From Kineococcus xinjiangensis (GTDB taxonomy: Bacteria; Actinomycetota; Actinomycetes; Actinomycetales; Kineococcaceae): 64,000 bases of DNA. Position 1 is the first letter of the stretch; each line of letters opens with the position of its first letter. Location of the stretch: contig NZ_PTJD01000005.1 in NCBI RefSeq assembly GCF_002934625.1, positions 186,001 through 250,000 of the forward strand. Reading direction: 5' to 3'. Positions 7,017 to 16,098 of this stretch are shown here, piece after piece. The notes beneath the pieces are model-generated. The model was not told where the DNA came from. It worked only from the letters and a program-made list of their open reading frames with translations, and did no database searches. The position numbers and the translations under genes were made by a program.

Positions 7017-9815
7017 GTGACCGCGCCCGCCGCCCCGACCGCGAAGTCCCCCGCCGCGAACCGGCGCGCCGCCGCCGGTGCGGCCGAGGCCCGCAAGGGG
7101 GCGCCCACCCGACCCCGGCTGCTCCTCGTGGACGGGCACTCGCTGGCCTACCGCGCCTTCTACGCCCTCCCGCCCGAGAACTTCGCCACGAGCACCGGGC
7201 AGCACACCAACGCCGTCTACGGCTTCACGTCCATGCTCATCAACGTCCTGCGCGACGAGGAGCCGACCCACCTGGCGGTGACCTTCGACGTCTCGCGGCA
7301 GACCTTCCGCATGGCGGAGTACGCCGAGTACAAGGCCAACCGCGCCAAGAGCCCGTCGGAGTTCGCCGGACAGGTGGAGCTCATCAAGGAGGTCCTGGCC
7401 GCGCTGAACGTGCCGGTGGTGCTCAAGGACGGCTACGAGGCCGACGACGTCATCGCCACGCTCACCACGCGGGCCGTGGCGGCAGGCCACGAGGTGCTCG
7501 TCTCCACCGGCGACCGCGACTCCCTCCAGCTCGTCGGTGAGGACGTCACCGTCCTCTACCCGCGCAAGGGCGTCTCCGACCTGGTCCGCATGACCCCGGA
7601 GGTGGTCGAGGAGCGCTACGGGGTTCCGCCGCAGCGCTACCCGGACCTCGCGGCCCTGGTCGGGGAGGACAGCGACAACCTGCCCGGCGTGCCGGGGGTC
7701 GGGCCCAAGACCGCCGCGAAGTGGATCGGCACCTACGGGGACCTCGACGGGGTCATCGCCCACGTGGACCAGATCAAGGGCAAGGCGGGGGAGAGCCTGC
7801 GCGCGCACCTCGACGGGGTCCTGCGCAACCGCCGGCTCAACGCCCTCGTGCGCGACCTCGACCTCGACGTCGACGTCGCCGACCTGCACCGCAGGGCCTG
7901 GGACCGCGAGCGCGTGCACACCGTCTTCGACGGCCTGGAGTTCCGCGTCCTGCGCGACCGCCTCTTCGCGACGCTGAGCACCGCGGAGCCGGAGGCGGAG
8001 GAGGGCTTCGGCGTGGACGGGCGCATCCTCGACTCCGCCGAGGTCGCCGGCTGGCTCGCCGAGCACGCCACCGGCACGACCGGCCTGCACGTCAGCGGTT
8101 CCTGGAGCCAGGGCACCGGCGACGTCACCGGCCTGGCGCTGGCCACCGCCGCCGGCACCGCCGCGTGGCTGGACCCCGCGACCCTCGACGAGGCGGGAGA
8201 GCGCGCGCTGGCGGAGTGGCTGGGCGACGCCGGGCGACCCAAGGTCGCCCACGACCTGAAGGGCCCCAGCCACGCCCTCGCCGCCCGCGGCTGGGTGCTG
8301 CGCGGCGTCGAGCAGGACACGGCGCTGGCGGCGTACCTGTGCTACCCCGACCAGCGCAGCTACGACCTCGCGGACCTGGCGCTGCGCCACCTCGGCCGCG
8401 AGCTGCGGGCCGAGGCCGCCGCGCCCGCCGCCGGGGACCAGCTGGAGCTCGACGCGGGGGAGGGGCCGCTCGGCTCCGACCGCCACGCGGCCGCGGAGGA
8501 CGCCATGGTGCGCGCCCTGGCGGTGGCCGAGCTCGCCGGCGTCCTGGGTGAGGAGCTGCAGCGGCGCGGGGGCGAGCGCCTGCTCCGCGAGGTCGAGCTG
8601 CCGCTGGTGGGCGTCCTGGCGGGCATGGAGCGCGCGGGCATCGCCGTGGACGCGGACCTGCTCACGGACCTGGAGCGGCGCTTCGCCGACAAGGTCGCGC
8701 AGGCGCAGGCCCTGGCCTACGAGGTCATCGGCACCGAGATCAACCTCGGCTCGCCCAAGCAGCTGCAGACCGTCCTCTTCGAGCAGCTGCAGATGCCGAA
8801 GACGAAGCGCACCAAGACCGGTTACACCACCGACGCCGACGCCCTCGCCGCGCTCTACGTCAAGACGGAGCACCCGTTCCTGATGCACCTGCTGGCGCAC
8901 CGCGACGCCAGCCGGCTGCGGCAGACGGTGGAGGGCCTGCGCAAGGCCGTGGCCGCCGACGGGCGCATCCACACCACGTTCCAGCAGATGATCGCCGCGA
9001 CCGGACGGCTCAGCTCGACGGACCCGAACCTGCAGAACATCCCCATCCGCACCGAGGAGGGGCGGCGCATCCGCGAGGCGTTCGTCGTCGGTCCGGGCGG
9101 GGCCGGCGCGGTCCGCTTCGAGAGCCTCATGACCGCCGACTACTCCCAGATCGAGATGCGCATCATGGCGCACCTGTCCGGCGACGAGGGGCTCATCGCG
9201 GCCTTCAACTCCGGGGAGGACCTGCACCGCTTCGTCGGCTCGCGGGTCTTCCAGGTGCCGGCCCCGGAGGTCACCCCCGAGATGCGCGCCAAGATCAAGG
9301 CGATGTCCTACGGGCTGGCCTACGGGCTGTCACCGTTCGGGCTCTCGAACCAGCTCAAGATCTCCGTGGAGGAGGCCCGCGAGCTGATGGACGAGTACTT
9401 CGAGCGCTTCGGCGGTGTGCGCGACTACCTGCACGGCATCGTCGACGAGGCCCGCCGCAGCGGCTACACCGAGACCATCCTCGGCCGGCGCCGCTACCTG
9501 CCGGACCTGACCAGCGACAACCGCCAGCGCCGGGAGATGGCCGAGCGGATGGCGCTCAACGCCCCCATCCAGGGCTCTGCCGCGGACCTGATCAAGGTGG
9601 CGATGCTCGGGGTGGACGCGGCGCTGCGCGAGTCGGGGCTGCGCTCGCGGATGCTGCTGCAGGTCCACGACGAACTCGTGCTCGAGGTCGCGGAAGGGGA
9701 GCGGGAGGCGCTGGAGGCCCTGGTGCGGCAGCAGATGGCGGGGGCGGCGCAGCTGTCGGTGCCGCTCGACGTGTCGGTGGGCACCGGCCCGTCCTGGCAC
9801 GCCGCCGCGCACTGA
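7017..9815 (+). CDS. polA: DNA polymerase I
   Basis: Encodes 932 aa. Residues about 35-310 form the 5'-3' exonuclease/flap nuclease (LLVDGHSLAYRAFYAL, RDSLQLV, helix-hairpin-helix PGVPGVGPKTA). A middle domain is related to the 3'-5' exonuclease but lacks the catalytic D-x-E and other acidic residues, as in other actinobacterial and Taq Pol I, so it probably does not proofread. The C-terminal polymerase domain has motif A (ADYSQIEMRIMAHLSGD), motif B (KAMSYGLAYGLS) and motif C (QVHDELVLEV). It fills repair gaps and removes RNA primers. GTG 7017 is preferred over an upstream GTG because TACGCT at 7004 makes this start leaderless. It converges with the methyltransferase with only 28 bp between them. 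Confidence 0.96.
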   Translation: MTAPAAPTAKSPAANRRAAAGAAEARKGAPTRPRLLLVDGHSLAYRAFYALPPENFATSTGQHTNAVYGFTSMLINVLRDEEPTHLAVTFDVSRQTFRMAEYAEYKANRAKSPSEFAGQVELIKEVLAALNVPVVLKDGYEADDVIATLTTRAVAAGHEVLVSTGDRDSLQLVGEDVTVLYPRKGVSDLVRMTPEVVEERYGVPPQRYPDLAALVGEDSDNLPGVPGVGPKTAAKWIGTYGDLDGVIAHVDQIKGKAGESLRAHLDGVLRNRRLNALVRDLDLDVDVADLHRRAWDRERVHTVFDGLEFRVLRDRLFATLSTAEPEAEEGFGVDGRILDSAEVAGWLAEHATGTTGLHVSGSWSQGTGDVTGLALATAAGTAAWLDPATLDEAGERALAEWLGDAGRPKVAHDLKGPSHALAARGWVLRGVEQDTALAAYLCYPDQRSYDLADLALRHLGRELRAEAAAPAAGDQLELDAGEGPLGSDRHAAAEDAMVRALAVAELAGVLGEELQRRGGERLLREVELPLVGVLAGMERAGIAVDADLLTDLERRFADKVAQAQALAYEVIGTEINLGSPKQLQTVLFEQLQMPKTKRTKTGYTTDADALAALYVKTEHPFLMHLLAHRDASRLRQTVEGLRKAVAADGRIHTTFQQMIAATGRLSSTDPNLQNIPIRTEEGRRIREAFVVGPGGAGAVRFESLMTADYSQIEMRIMAHLSGDEGLIAAFNSGEDLHRFVGSRVFQVPAPEVTPEMRAKIKAMSYGLAYGLSPFGLSNQLKISVEEARELMDEYFERFGGVRDYLHGIVDEARRSGYTETILGRRRYLPDLTSDNRQRREMAERMALNAPIQGSAADLIKVAMLGVDAALRESGLRSRMLLQVHDELVLEVAEGEREALEALVRQQMAGAAQLSVPLDVSVGTGPSWHAAAH

Positions 9816-9843
9816 GGAGCGCCGGGCCCGACGCGCGGCGCGC

Positions 9844-10683
9844 TCAGCCGGCGGAGCGCGCCACGAACACCGCCGTGCCCGGCACCAGCTCACCGCGCAG
9901 CCGGCTCCAGCCGCCCCAGACCGCCTCTCCGGCCGACCACTGCGGCTCGACGAGGTCCTGGAGCACGAACCCGGCGGCCACCAGGGCGCGGACCCAGTCG
10001 GACATGGTCCGGTGGTGCTCGACGTAGCGGACGCTGCCGTCCTCCTCGGTCTCCACGTAGGGGGTGCGGTCGAAGTAGGAGTGGCGCACCACCAGGCCGT
10101 GCTCGCCGGGGTCGTCCGGCAGGGCCCAGCGCAGCGGGTGCGCCACGCTGAAGGCGAGCAGGCCGGCGGGGACGAGGACGCGCGCGATCTCCGCGAGCAC
10201 CTCGCCGACGTCCGCGACGAAGGGCAGGGCACCGTAGGCGGAGCAGACGACGTCGACGCTGGCGTCCGCGAACGGCAGCCGGCGGGCGTCGCACTGCACG
10301 AGGGCGGTGCGACTGCCGGTCGCGGCGTCGAGGGCACGTGCCTCCCGCAGCATCCCGGCGGAGATGTCCGTGCCCACCACCGCCGCACCCTGCGCTCCGA
10401 GCCATCGGGCGCACTGGGCCCCGCCGCAGCCGACCTCCAGCACCCGCTTGCCGCGCACGTCGCCGAGCAGCCGGGCCTCCTCCTCCCGCAGCCGTTCCGG
10501 CCCCCACACGAAGTCGGCGGCGCCGAGGAAGTCGCCGTGCTCGATCCGGTAGTCGGCGGCGTCGGCGTCCCACCACGTGCGGTTGGCCCGGGCGGAGGTC
10601 TCCGCGTCGACGGGCCAGCGCCCCACCCGCGGCGCTTCCTCGGCTTCCGGTGCCTGGACGGGGTCGCTGGGGGTGCCGCTCAC
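9844..10683 (-). CDS. Class I SAM-dependent methyltransferase
   Basis: Encodes 279 aa from the GTG at 10683. The Rossmann fold has motif I VLEVGCGGAQCARWL, an acidic residue after beta-2 (VVGTDIS), motif II/III segments VQCDARRLPFADASVD and a C-terminal Methyltransf_11/25-type core. The segment ANRTWWDADAADYRIEHGDFLG is typical of actinobacterial proteins in this family. The substrate is unknown. An in-frame ATG at 10719 would add 12 residues; I prefer 10683 because a GAGGAT box (10690-10695) lies 6 nt upstream of it on the minus strand, as in other leaderless genes here. It is divergent from the GGDEF gene. Confidence 0.83.
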   Translation of the reverse strand: MSGTPSDPVQAPEAEEAPRVGRWPVDAETSARANRTWWDADAADYRIEHGDFLGAADFVWGPERLREEEARLLGDVRGKRVLEVGCGGAQCARWLGAQGAAVVGTDISAGMLREARALDAATGSRTALVQCDARRLPFADASVDVVCSAYGALPFVADVGEVLAEIARVLVPAGLLAFSVAHPLRWALPDDPGEHGLVVRHSYFDRTPYVETEEDGSVRYVEHHRTMSDWVRALVAAGFVLQDLVEPQWSAGEAVWGGWSRLRGELVPGTAVFVARSAG

Positions 10684-10750
10684 TGCTCCATCCTCGTGGC
10701 AGTCGCTACCGGCGGTCATGCCGGGCGGCCTTCGGGTCGATGATGCAGCC
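10684..10750. promoter_or_regulatory. Divergent leaderless promoter region (methyltransferase / GGDEF)
   Basis: This 67-bp gap has ATCCTC at 10690-10695 (minus-strand GAGGAT, 6 nt from the methyltransferase GTG) and GATGAT at 10739-10744 (6 nt from the GGDEF GTG). Both lack the first T of TANNNT but keep the A and final T. Confidence 0.4.
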
Positions 10751-12016
10751 GTGGAGGAGGACGCGGCGGAGCTCACGCGCTTCGGCGCGCGCCTGCCCGA
10801 CCCGCGGCAGGAGCGGCGCTTCCTGGAGGGCACCACCCCGGCGCTGCGGCTGACGACGCTGGTGGTGTGCCTGGCGTGCGCCGGATGGAACCTCGCGGTG
10901 GTCCTGGTGGGGCTCGGGTCGCTGGACGCCCCCGGCGGCCGTGGCGTGCTGCTGGCGCACGCGGTGATGGCCCTCGTCGCCCTCGGCTGCGCCCCCCTGG
11001 CGCGCCTGGTCCGCGACTACGACAGCGGCCGGCTGGTGACGGTCCTCATCGCGACGATCTACACCGGGATCGTCGCCGCCCAGGTCCTGCTGGACCCGCA
11101 GGCCCGGGCCTCCGTCGGGCTGCTGCTGTCCTTCAGCGTCTTCTGCCTCTACATCTTCGCGCCGCTGCCGCAGGGCGTGACCACGGCGCTGGCGGTGGGG
11201 CTCTCGGTCGTGGGAACCGCCGCCTACGCCCTCGTGGCGTCACCGGCGGACCTGGCGCACACCCCCGTCTGGCTGCTGGCGGCGTACCTGTCGACGGCGC
11301 ACCCCGTCGGCTTCATCGCGGCGCTGCGGCACAACCGCAGCCAGCGCACCTCCTTCGCCCTGTGGGAGCGCACCCTCGACCTCAGCCGGCGGGACGACCT
11401 GACCCGGCTGCCGAACCGGCGCGCCGCGCAGTCGGCGATGGCGCGCGCCGAGCAGGACCGCACCCGGGAGGGGACGCCGGCGGCGGTGCTGCTGGTGGAC
11501 GTGGACCACTTCAAGGGCGTCAACGACGCGCTGGGTCACGAGGCCGGGGACGAGGTCCTGCGCCGGGTGGCCGAGGTGATGGACTCCGCGCTGGCCCGTT
11601 CCCCGCTGGGGGAGGGGGCGCTGCTGGCCCGCTACGGCGGTGAGGAGTTCGTGGTGGTGGCGACGGGACACGCCGCGGAGGCCGCCGCCGAGCTGGGGGA
11701 GGTGGTGCGCCGGGCCGTCCACGAGGAGGCCGTGCCCCGTCCCGCGGGCAGCGGCGCCGCCTCCGGCCGCGACCGCGTCACCGTCAGCGTGGGCGTGGCG
11801 GTGGCGTGGCCGAAGGAGCCCGTGCAGGCGGCGACGGCCCGCGCCGACGCCGCCCTCTACGAGGCCAAGCAGGACGGCCGCGACCGCGTCGTGCTGGCGG
11901 GGGAGCGCCGCGGCACGGGGGCGCCGCCCGGTGCGGGGACCCCGGAGGGCGGGCAGCGTGCGCCGGGTGCCCGCCCGGCGCAGGGGGGCTTTGCCCCCGT
12001 ACAGGCGCACGAGTAG
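10751..12016 (+). CDS. Membrane-bound diguanylate cyclase (GGDEF domain)
   Basis: Encodes 421 aa from the GTG at 10751. About six hydrophobic segments (residues 30-195) form a membrane sensor region. The C-terminal GGDEF domain starts at DDLTRLPNRRA and has an intact active site RYGGEEF near residue 296, with the metal-binding DVDHFKGVND. It should make cyclic di-GMP from two GTP. There is no obvious RxxD inhibitory site just before the motif. A poorly conserved Gly/Pro-rich tail ends the protein. The start rests on a weak leaderless box; an ATG at 10718 is possible. The stop codon TAG is also part of the rpsA -10 box. Confidence 0.85.
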   Translation: MEEDAAELTRFGARLPDPRQERRFLEGTTPALRLTTLVVCLACAGWNLAVVLVGLGSLDAPGGRGVLLAHAVMALVALGCAPLARLVRDYDSGRLVTVLIATIYTGIVAAQVLLDPQARASVGLLLSFSVFCLYIFAPLPQGVTTALAVGLSVVGTAAYALVASPADLAHTPVWLLAAYLSTAHPVGFIAALRHNRSQRTSFALWERTLDLSRRDDLTRLPNRRAAQSAMARAEQDRTREGTPAAVLLVDVDHFKGVNDALGHEAGDEVLRRVAEVMDSALARSPLGEGALLARYGGEEFVVVATGHAAEAAAELGEVVRRAVHEEAVPRPAGSGAASGRDRVTVSVGVAVAWPKEPVQAATARADAALYEAKQDGRDRVVLAGERRGTGAPPGAGTPEGGQRAPGARPAQGGFAPVQAHE

Positions 12017-12019
12017 GGT
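11991..12019 (+). promoter_or_regulatory. SigA-type promoter of rpsA
   Basis: TTGCCC (11991-11996), 17-nt spacer, TAGGGT (12014-12019). It is placed across the end of the GGDEF gene and gives a leader of about 160 nt before rpsA, long enough to hold a control element; no specific riboswitch fold was recognised. Confidence 0.7.
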
Positions 12020-12186
12020 GAAGGTGCGAGAACCGCGCCCTCCGCTGGTTCCGGCGACAGCCGGGCCCAGCACGCCGAAGCCGGTGGCAGGACCGTCCGG
12101 GCGAGGCAGGGCAGCGGCCTCGTGGCCGCCTGGGAGAACCCTGTGCGACCCCCAACGACGACTGTCCTCGACGGAGCCCCTCCTTC

Positions 12187-13707
12187 ATGACCACCACCAC
12201 GACCGCACCGGCGGGTTCGACTCCTCAGATCGCGATCAACGACATCGGATCGGCTGAGGACTTCCTCGCCGCGGTCGACGAGACGATCAAGTACTTCAAC
12301 GACGGCGACATCGTCTCCGGGACGATCGTCAAGGTCGACCGCGATGAGGTGCTGCTCGACATCGGCTACAAGACGGAGGGGGTCATCCCCTCCCGCGAGC
12401 TCTCGATCAAGCACGACGTCGACCCCAGCGAGGTCGTCGGCGTCGGCGACGAGGTCGAGGCCCTCGTCCTCCAGAAGGAGGACAAGGAGGGTCGCCTGAT
12501 CCTGTCCAAGAAGCGCGCGCAGTACGAGCGCGCCTGGGGCACGATCGAGGCCAAGAAGGAGGCCGACGAGGTCGTCGAGGGCGTCGTCATCGAGGTCGTC
12601 AAGGGCGGCCTCATCCTCGACATCGGCCTGCGCGGCTTCCTCCCCGCCTCCCTCGTCGAGATGCGTCGCGTGCGCGACCTGCAGCCGTACGTCGGCAAGA
12701 CGATCGAAGCCAAGATCATCGAGCTGGACAAGAACCGCAACAACGTCGTCCTGTCGCGTCGTGCGTGGCTGGAGCAGACGCAGTCCGAGGTCCGCCAGAA
12801 CTTCCTGACCACCCTGCAGAAGGGTCAGGTCCGCTCCGGCGTCGTCTCCTCGATCGTCAACTTCGGTGCGTTCGTCGACCTCGGCGGCGTCGACGGCCTG
12901 GTGCACGTCTCCGAGCTGTCCTGGAAGCACATCGACCACCCGAGCGAGGTCGTCGAGGTCGGCCAGGAGGTCACCGTCGAGGTCCTCGACGTGGACATGG
13001 ACCGCGAGCGCGTCTCCCTGTCGCTGAAGGCGACGCAGGAGGACCCGTGGCAGCACTTCGCCCGGACCCACGCGATCGGTCAGGTCGTGCCGGGCAAGGT
13101 CACCAAGCTCGTCCCGTTCGGTGCGTTCGTGCGCGTCGACGACGGCATCGAGGGCCTGGTCCACATCTCCGAGCTGGCCGAGCGCCACGTCGAGGTGCCC
13201 GAGCAGGTCGTCCAGGTCAACAGCGACATCTTCGTCAAGGTCATCGACATCGACCTGGAGCGTCGCCGGATCTCGCTGTCGCTGAAGCAGGCGAACGAGT
13301 CCGTCGCCGCGGCCGGCGAGGAGTTCGACCCCTCGCTGTACGGCATGGCCGCCGACTACGACGAGCAGGGCAACTACAAGTACCCCGAGGGCTTCGACCC
13401 CGAGACCAACGAGTGGCTCGAGGGCTACGAGTCGCAGCGCGAGGAGTGGGAGCGCCAGTACGCGCAGGCCCACGAGCGCTGGGAGGCGCACCGCAAGCAG
13501 GTCGCCGAGGCCGCCGAGGCCGAGGCCGCCCGCGAGGCGGCGGGGGAGAACGAGCCGGCTGCGGCGTCCTCCTCTTCCTCCTCCTCGTCCTCGTCCGCCC
13601 CGTCGAGCGCGTCGAGCTACAGCTCCGAGGCGCCGGAGGCCCAGGGCACCCTGGCCTCCGACGAGGCCCTCGCGGCGCTGCGCGAGAAGCTCACCGGCGG
13701 CGCCTGA
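12187..13707 (+). CDS. rpsA: 30S ribosomal protein S1
   Basis: Encodes 506 aa with four S1 (OB-fold) repeats at about residues 37-105, 122-190, 208-278 and 295-365. The first two differ from the RNA-binding last two, which carry the NFGAFVDLGGVDGLVHVSEL and PFGAFVRVDDGIEGLVHISE signatures. Four repeats is the actinobacterial form (six in E. coli). A tail of about 130 residues is acidic and then Ser-rich (a run of serines near 465), likely disordered. It helps the ribosome bind leadered mRNAs. Codon use is highly biased (many GTC, AAG, CTG), fitting high expression. It has its own promoter and a strong terminator. Confidence 0.96.
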   Translation: MTTTTTAPAGSTPQIAINDIGSAEDFLAAVDETIKYFNDGDIVSGTIVKVDRDEVLLDIGYKTEGVIPSRELSIKHDVDPSEVVGVGDEVEALVLQKEDKEGRLILSKKRAQYERAWGTIEAKKEADEVVEGVVIEVVKGGLILDIGLRGFLPASLVEMRRVRDLQPYVGKTIEAKIIELDKNRNNVVLSRRAWLEQTQSEVRQNFLTTLQKGQVRSGVVSSIVNFGAFVDLGGVDGLVHVSELSWKHIDHPSEVVEVGQEVTVEVLDVDMDRERVSLSLKATQEDPWQHFARTHAIGQVVPGKVTKLVPFGAFVRVDDGIEGLVHISELAERHVEVPEQVVQVNSDIFVKVIDIDLERRRISLSLKQANESVAAAGEEFDPSLYGMAADYDEQGNYKYPEGFDPETNEWLEGYESQREEWERQYAQAHERWEAHRKQVAEAAEAEAAREAAGENEPAAASSSSSSSSSSAPSSASSYSSEAPEAQGTLASDEALAALREKLTGGA

Positions 13708-13738
13708 GTCGCCCGCGGCAGTTCGCTGCCGCTGATCC

Positions 13739-13776
13739 ACGAGAGCCCCGGCCGGGAATCCGGCCGGGGCTCTCGT
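13739..13776 (+). terminator. Terminator of rpsA
   Basis: A perfect 17-bp stem (13739-13755 with 13760-13776) around loop GAAT, 31 nt after the rpsA stop. Confidence 0.9.
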
Positions 13777-13860
13777 GCGTCGGCCGCCGTCCCGGGGCGC
13801 CGGTGGCCCGCGCCGAGCGGTCGCCGCCCCGAGCCGTCACCGCCGCGCTCGGGCCGCCGC

Positions 13861-13889
13861 GTGGAAACGTGTCCACAGTGAACGCTCAC
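13861..13889. promoter_or_regulatory. Two small palindromes upstream of the sugar operon
   Basis: GTGGA-N6-TCCAC (13861-13876) is directly followed by GTGA-N4-TCAC (13878-13889). Both are candidate regulator-binding sites 130-160 nt before the xylF-like gene; the second resembles a CRP-type half-site pair with a short spacer. Confidence 0.35.
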
Positions 13890-13953
13890 ATCACGGCGCG
13901 GCTGCCTTCCTGGTCACGAGATGGCAACGGTGCTGGTCAGAGGGCCCTCGGGC

Positions 13954-13977
13954 TTATATGTTGGGCCGCACAACATA
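13954..13977. promoter_or_regulatory. Operator-like palindrome over the -10 region of the sugar operon
   Basis: TATGTTG (13957-13963) and CAACATA (13971-13977) are inverted repeats with a 7-nt spacer. The left arm overlaps a TTATAT -10 candidate (13954-13959). A ROK repressor gene ends this operon, so this is a candidate site for it (inference). Confidence 0.5.
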
Positions 13978-14018
13978 ACCCCGAGCGTTCCGCCGGGGTC
14001 AGATGCGAAGGAGCATCC

Positions 14019-15140
14019 ATGCGCGTCCGCAGCTCTGCACTCCTCGCCGCCGGCGTGGCAGGCGTTCTCCTCACCTCCGCGTGCGGTGGGGACTCCAGCA
14101 CCCCCGGCTCCGCCGGTGAGACCCCGGCAGCCGGTGGCGAGACCTCCGCCACCGGCGGGGGATCCGGCGCCCCCGAAGTGGGTGTGATCCTGCCCGACAC
14201 CGAGTCGTCGGTCCGCTGGGAGTCGTTCGACCGTCCCGCCCTGGAGAAGGCCTTCGAGGACGCCGGCGTCACCGCCGACATCCAGAACGCCCAGGGCGAC
14301 GCCAGCCGCATGCAGACCATCGCCGACCAGATGATCACGCAGGGCGTCAAGGTCCTCGCGATCGTCAACCTCGACTCCAACTCCGGCGCCGCGATCCAGC
14401 AGAAGGCCAAGGCCGCCGGCGTCCAGACCATCGACTACGACCGCCTCACCCTCGGCGGCACGGCCGACTACTACATCTCCTTCGACAACACCAAGGTCGG
14501 CGAGCTGCAGGGTGAGGGCCTGGCGAAGTGCCTCGGCGACAAGCCGGCCAAGATCGCCTACCTCAACGGCTCGCCCGACGACAACAACGCCACCCTGTTC
14601 TCGAAGGGCGCGCACAGCGTCCTCGACCCGATGACGCAGTACACCAAGGTCGCCGAGCAGGCCGTTCCCGAGTGGGACAACCAGCAGGCCGCGACGATCT
14701 TCGAGCAGATGCTGACCCAGCAGGGCGGTCAGATCGACGGCGTCCTCGCCGCCAACGACGGACTCGGCAACGCCGCCATCTCCATCCTGGCCAAGAACGG
14801 CCGCGCCGGGCAGGTGCCGGTCACCGGGCAGGACGCCACCGAGCAGGGTCTGCAGAACATCCTGGGCGGCCAGCAGTGCATGACGGTCTACAAGCCCGTC
14901 GGCGAGGAGGCGGCCGCGCTGGCGGACGTCGCCATCGCGCTGGCCAAGGGCGAGAAGCCCGAGACCACCGGGACCGTGGAGGACGCGGAGGGCGGGCGCG
15001 ACGTCAACGCCATCCTGCTGGAGCCGCAGGCCATCTTCCGCGACAACGTCAAGACGGTCGTGGACGATGGCTTCGTGAAGGCCTCCGACATCTGCACGGG
15101 CGACTACGCCGCCGCGTGCACGGAGCTGGGCATCTCCTGA
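14019..15140 (+). CDS. Sugar ABC transporter, substrate-binding lipoprotein (XylF-like)
   Basis: Encodes 373 aa. Signal peptide with lipobox TSAC (C22), Ser/Thr/Gly-rich linker, then a type I sugar-binding fold starting at VGVILPDTESSVRWESFDRPALEKAF, which is close to D-xylose-binding XylF and ChvE. Other family features are DADRMQ-like GDASRMQTIADQMITQGV and the late QDATEQGLQNILGGQQCMTVYKP. ATG 14019 follows GAAGGAG at 14007. It is followed by an ATPase, a permease and a ROK regulator. Xylose is the likeliest ligand by fold, but other monosaccharides are possible; no xylose catabolic genes are in the window. Confidence 0.88.
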   Translation: MRVRSSALLAAGVAGVLLTSACGGDSSTPGSAGETPAAGGETSATGGGSGAPEVGVILPDTESSVRWESFDRPALEKAFEDAGVTADIQNAQGDASRMQTIADQMITQGVKVLAIVNLDSNSGAAIQQKAKAAGVQTIDYDRLTLGGTADYYISFDNTKVGELQGEGLAKCLGDKPAKIAYLNGSPDDNNATLFSKGAHSVLDPMTQYTKVAEQAVPEWDNQQAATIFEQMLTQQGGQIDGVLAANDGLGNAAISILAKNGRAGQVPVTGQDATEQGLQNILGGQQCMTVYKPVGEEAAALADVAIALAKGEKPETTGTVEDAEGGRDVNAILLEPQAIFRDNVKTVVDDGFVKASDICTGDYAAACTELGIS

Positions 15141-15148
15141 CGCCCCAC

Positions 15149-15179
15149 GGGCGCCGGGGCGGATCCCGCCCCGGCGCCC
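15149..15179 (+). terminator. Intercistronic hairpin after the sugar-binding protein gene
   Basis: A perfect 14-bp stem, arms 15149-15162 and 15166-15179, around ATC. It lies between binding-protein and ATPase genes, the same place as the hairpin in the liv operon. Confidence 0.7.
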
Positions 15180-15278
15180 TCGCACGCCCCCGGCGCGCCG
15201 TCGCGCCGGGCCGGCCGTGGGCCCGGACCCCCTCGAGCAGACCACGCCTCGAGCAGACCAGGAACGGTGGACAGACCC

Positions 15279-16085
15279 ATGCAAGGAACGAACCCCCCGA
15301 CCGCGACGGGCGGTGCGCCGCTGCTGTCCCTGCGCGGCATCGACAAGAGCTTCGGCCCGGTGCAGGTGCTGCACGGCGTCGACCTGGACGTCCGGGCCGG
15401 TGAGGTCACCGCCCTCGTCGGCGACAACGGCGCCGGCAAGTCCACGCTCGTCAAGTGCATCGCCGGCATCTACACCACCGACGCCGGCGAGTACTTCTTC
15501 GAGGGTCGCCGCGTGCAGGTGCACGGCCCGCGCGACACGGCGGAGCTGGGCATCGAGGTCGTCTACCAGGACCTCGCCCTGTGCGACAACCTCGACATCG
15601 TGCAGAACATGTTCCTCGGCCGGGAGGAGAAGAAGGGCGTCCTCCTCGACGAGCCGACGATGGAGGAGATGGCCCGCCAGACGCTGGCCAGCCTCTCCGT
15701 GCGGACGGTGCGCTCCGTGCGCCAGCTCGTCTCCAGCCTCTCCGGCGGGCAGCGGCAGACCGTCGCCATCGCCAAGGCCGTCCTGTGGAACTCCAAGGTC
15801 GTCCTCCTCGACGAGCCGACCGCCGCCCTGGGCGTCGCCCAGACCAGGCAGGTCCTCGACCTGGTCCGCCGGCTCGCCGACAACGGCCTCGGCGTCGTGC
15901 TGATCTCGCACAACCTCAACGACGTGTTCGAGGTCGCGGACAACATCACGGCCCTCTACCTCGGCCGGGCCGCCGCCACGGTCCGCACGAAGGACGTCAC
16001 CAGCAGCCAGGTCGTCGAGCTCATCACCGCCGGGCGCTCCGGCGACATGGGCATCATCGACACGAGCGCCACCGCAGCGGTCTGA
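15279..16085 (+). CDS. Sugar ABC transporter ATP-binding protein, single-cassette type
   Basis: Encodes 268 aa with Walker A GDNGAGKS, Q-loop VVYQDLALCDNL, signature SLSGGQRQ, Walker B VVLLDEPTAALG and switch His in LISHNL. Carbohydrate importers of the XylG/MglA class usually have two cassettes in about 500 aa; this has only one and ends soon after the D-loop region, so two copies must pair in the transporter, as in FrcA-type systems. The start may be ATG 15279 (GGTGGA upstream) or GTG 15267 (AGGAACG upstream), 12 nt apart. Confidence 0.88.
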   Translation: MQGTNPPTATGGAPLLSLRGIDKSFGPVQVLHGVDLDVRAGEVTALVGDNGAGKSTLVKCIAGIYTTDAGEYFFEGRRVQVHGPRDTAELGIEVVYQDLALCDNLDIVQNMFLGREEKKGVLLDEPTMEEMARQTLASLSVRTVRSVRQLVSSLSGGQRQTVAIAKAVLWNSKVVLLDEPTAALGVAQTRQVLDLVRRLADNGLGVVLISHNLNDVFEVADNITALYLGRAAATVRTKDVTSSQVVELITAGRSGDMGIIDTSATAAV

Positions 16086-16098
16086 GGAGCAGCCACCC

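Noticed and set aside
5196-9227. 1,343-codon open frame on the minus strand opposite livF to polA
   Set aside because: It spans several unrelated real genes, has no domain, and is a GC-bias shadow.
10012-10743. Plus-strand frame opposite the methyltransferase
   Set aside because: No domain; the minus strand has an intact SAM-binding fold.
12765-14018. N-terminal extension of the sugar-binding protein into rpsA
   Set aside because: The signal peptide begins at ATG 14019 and the extension is the shadow of rpsA.
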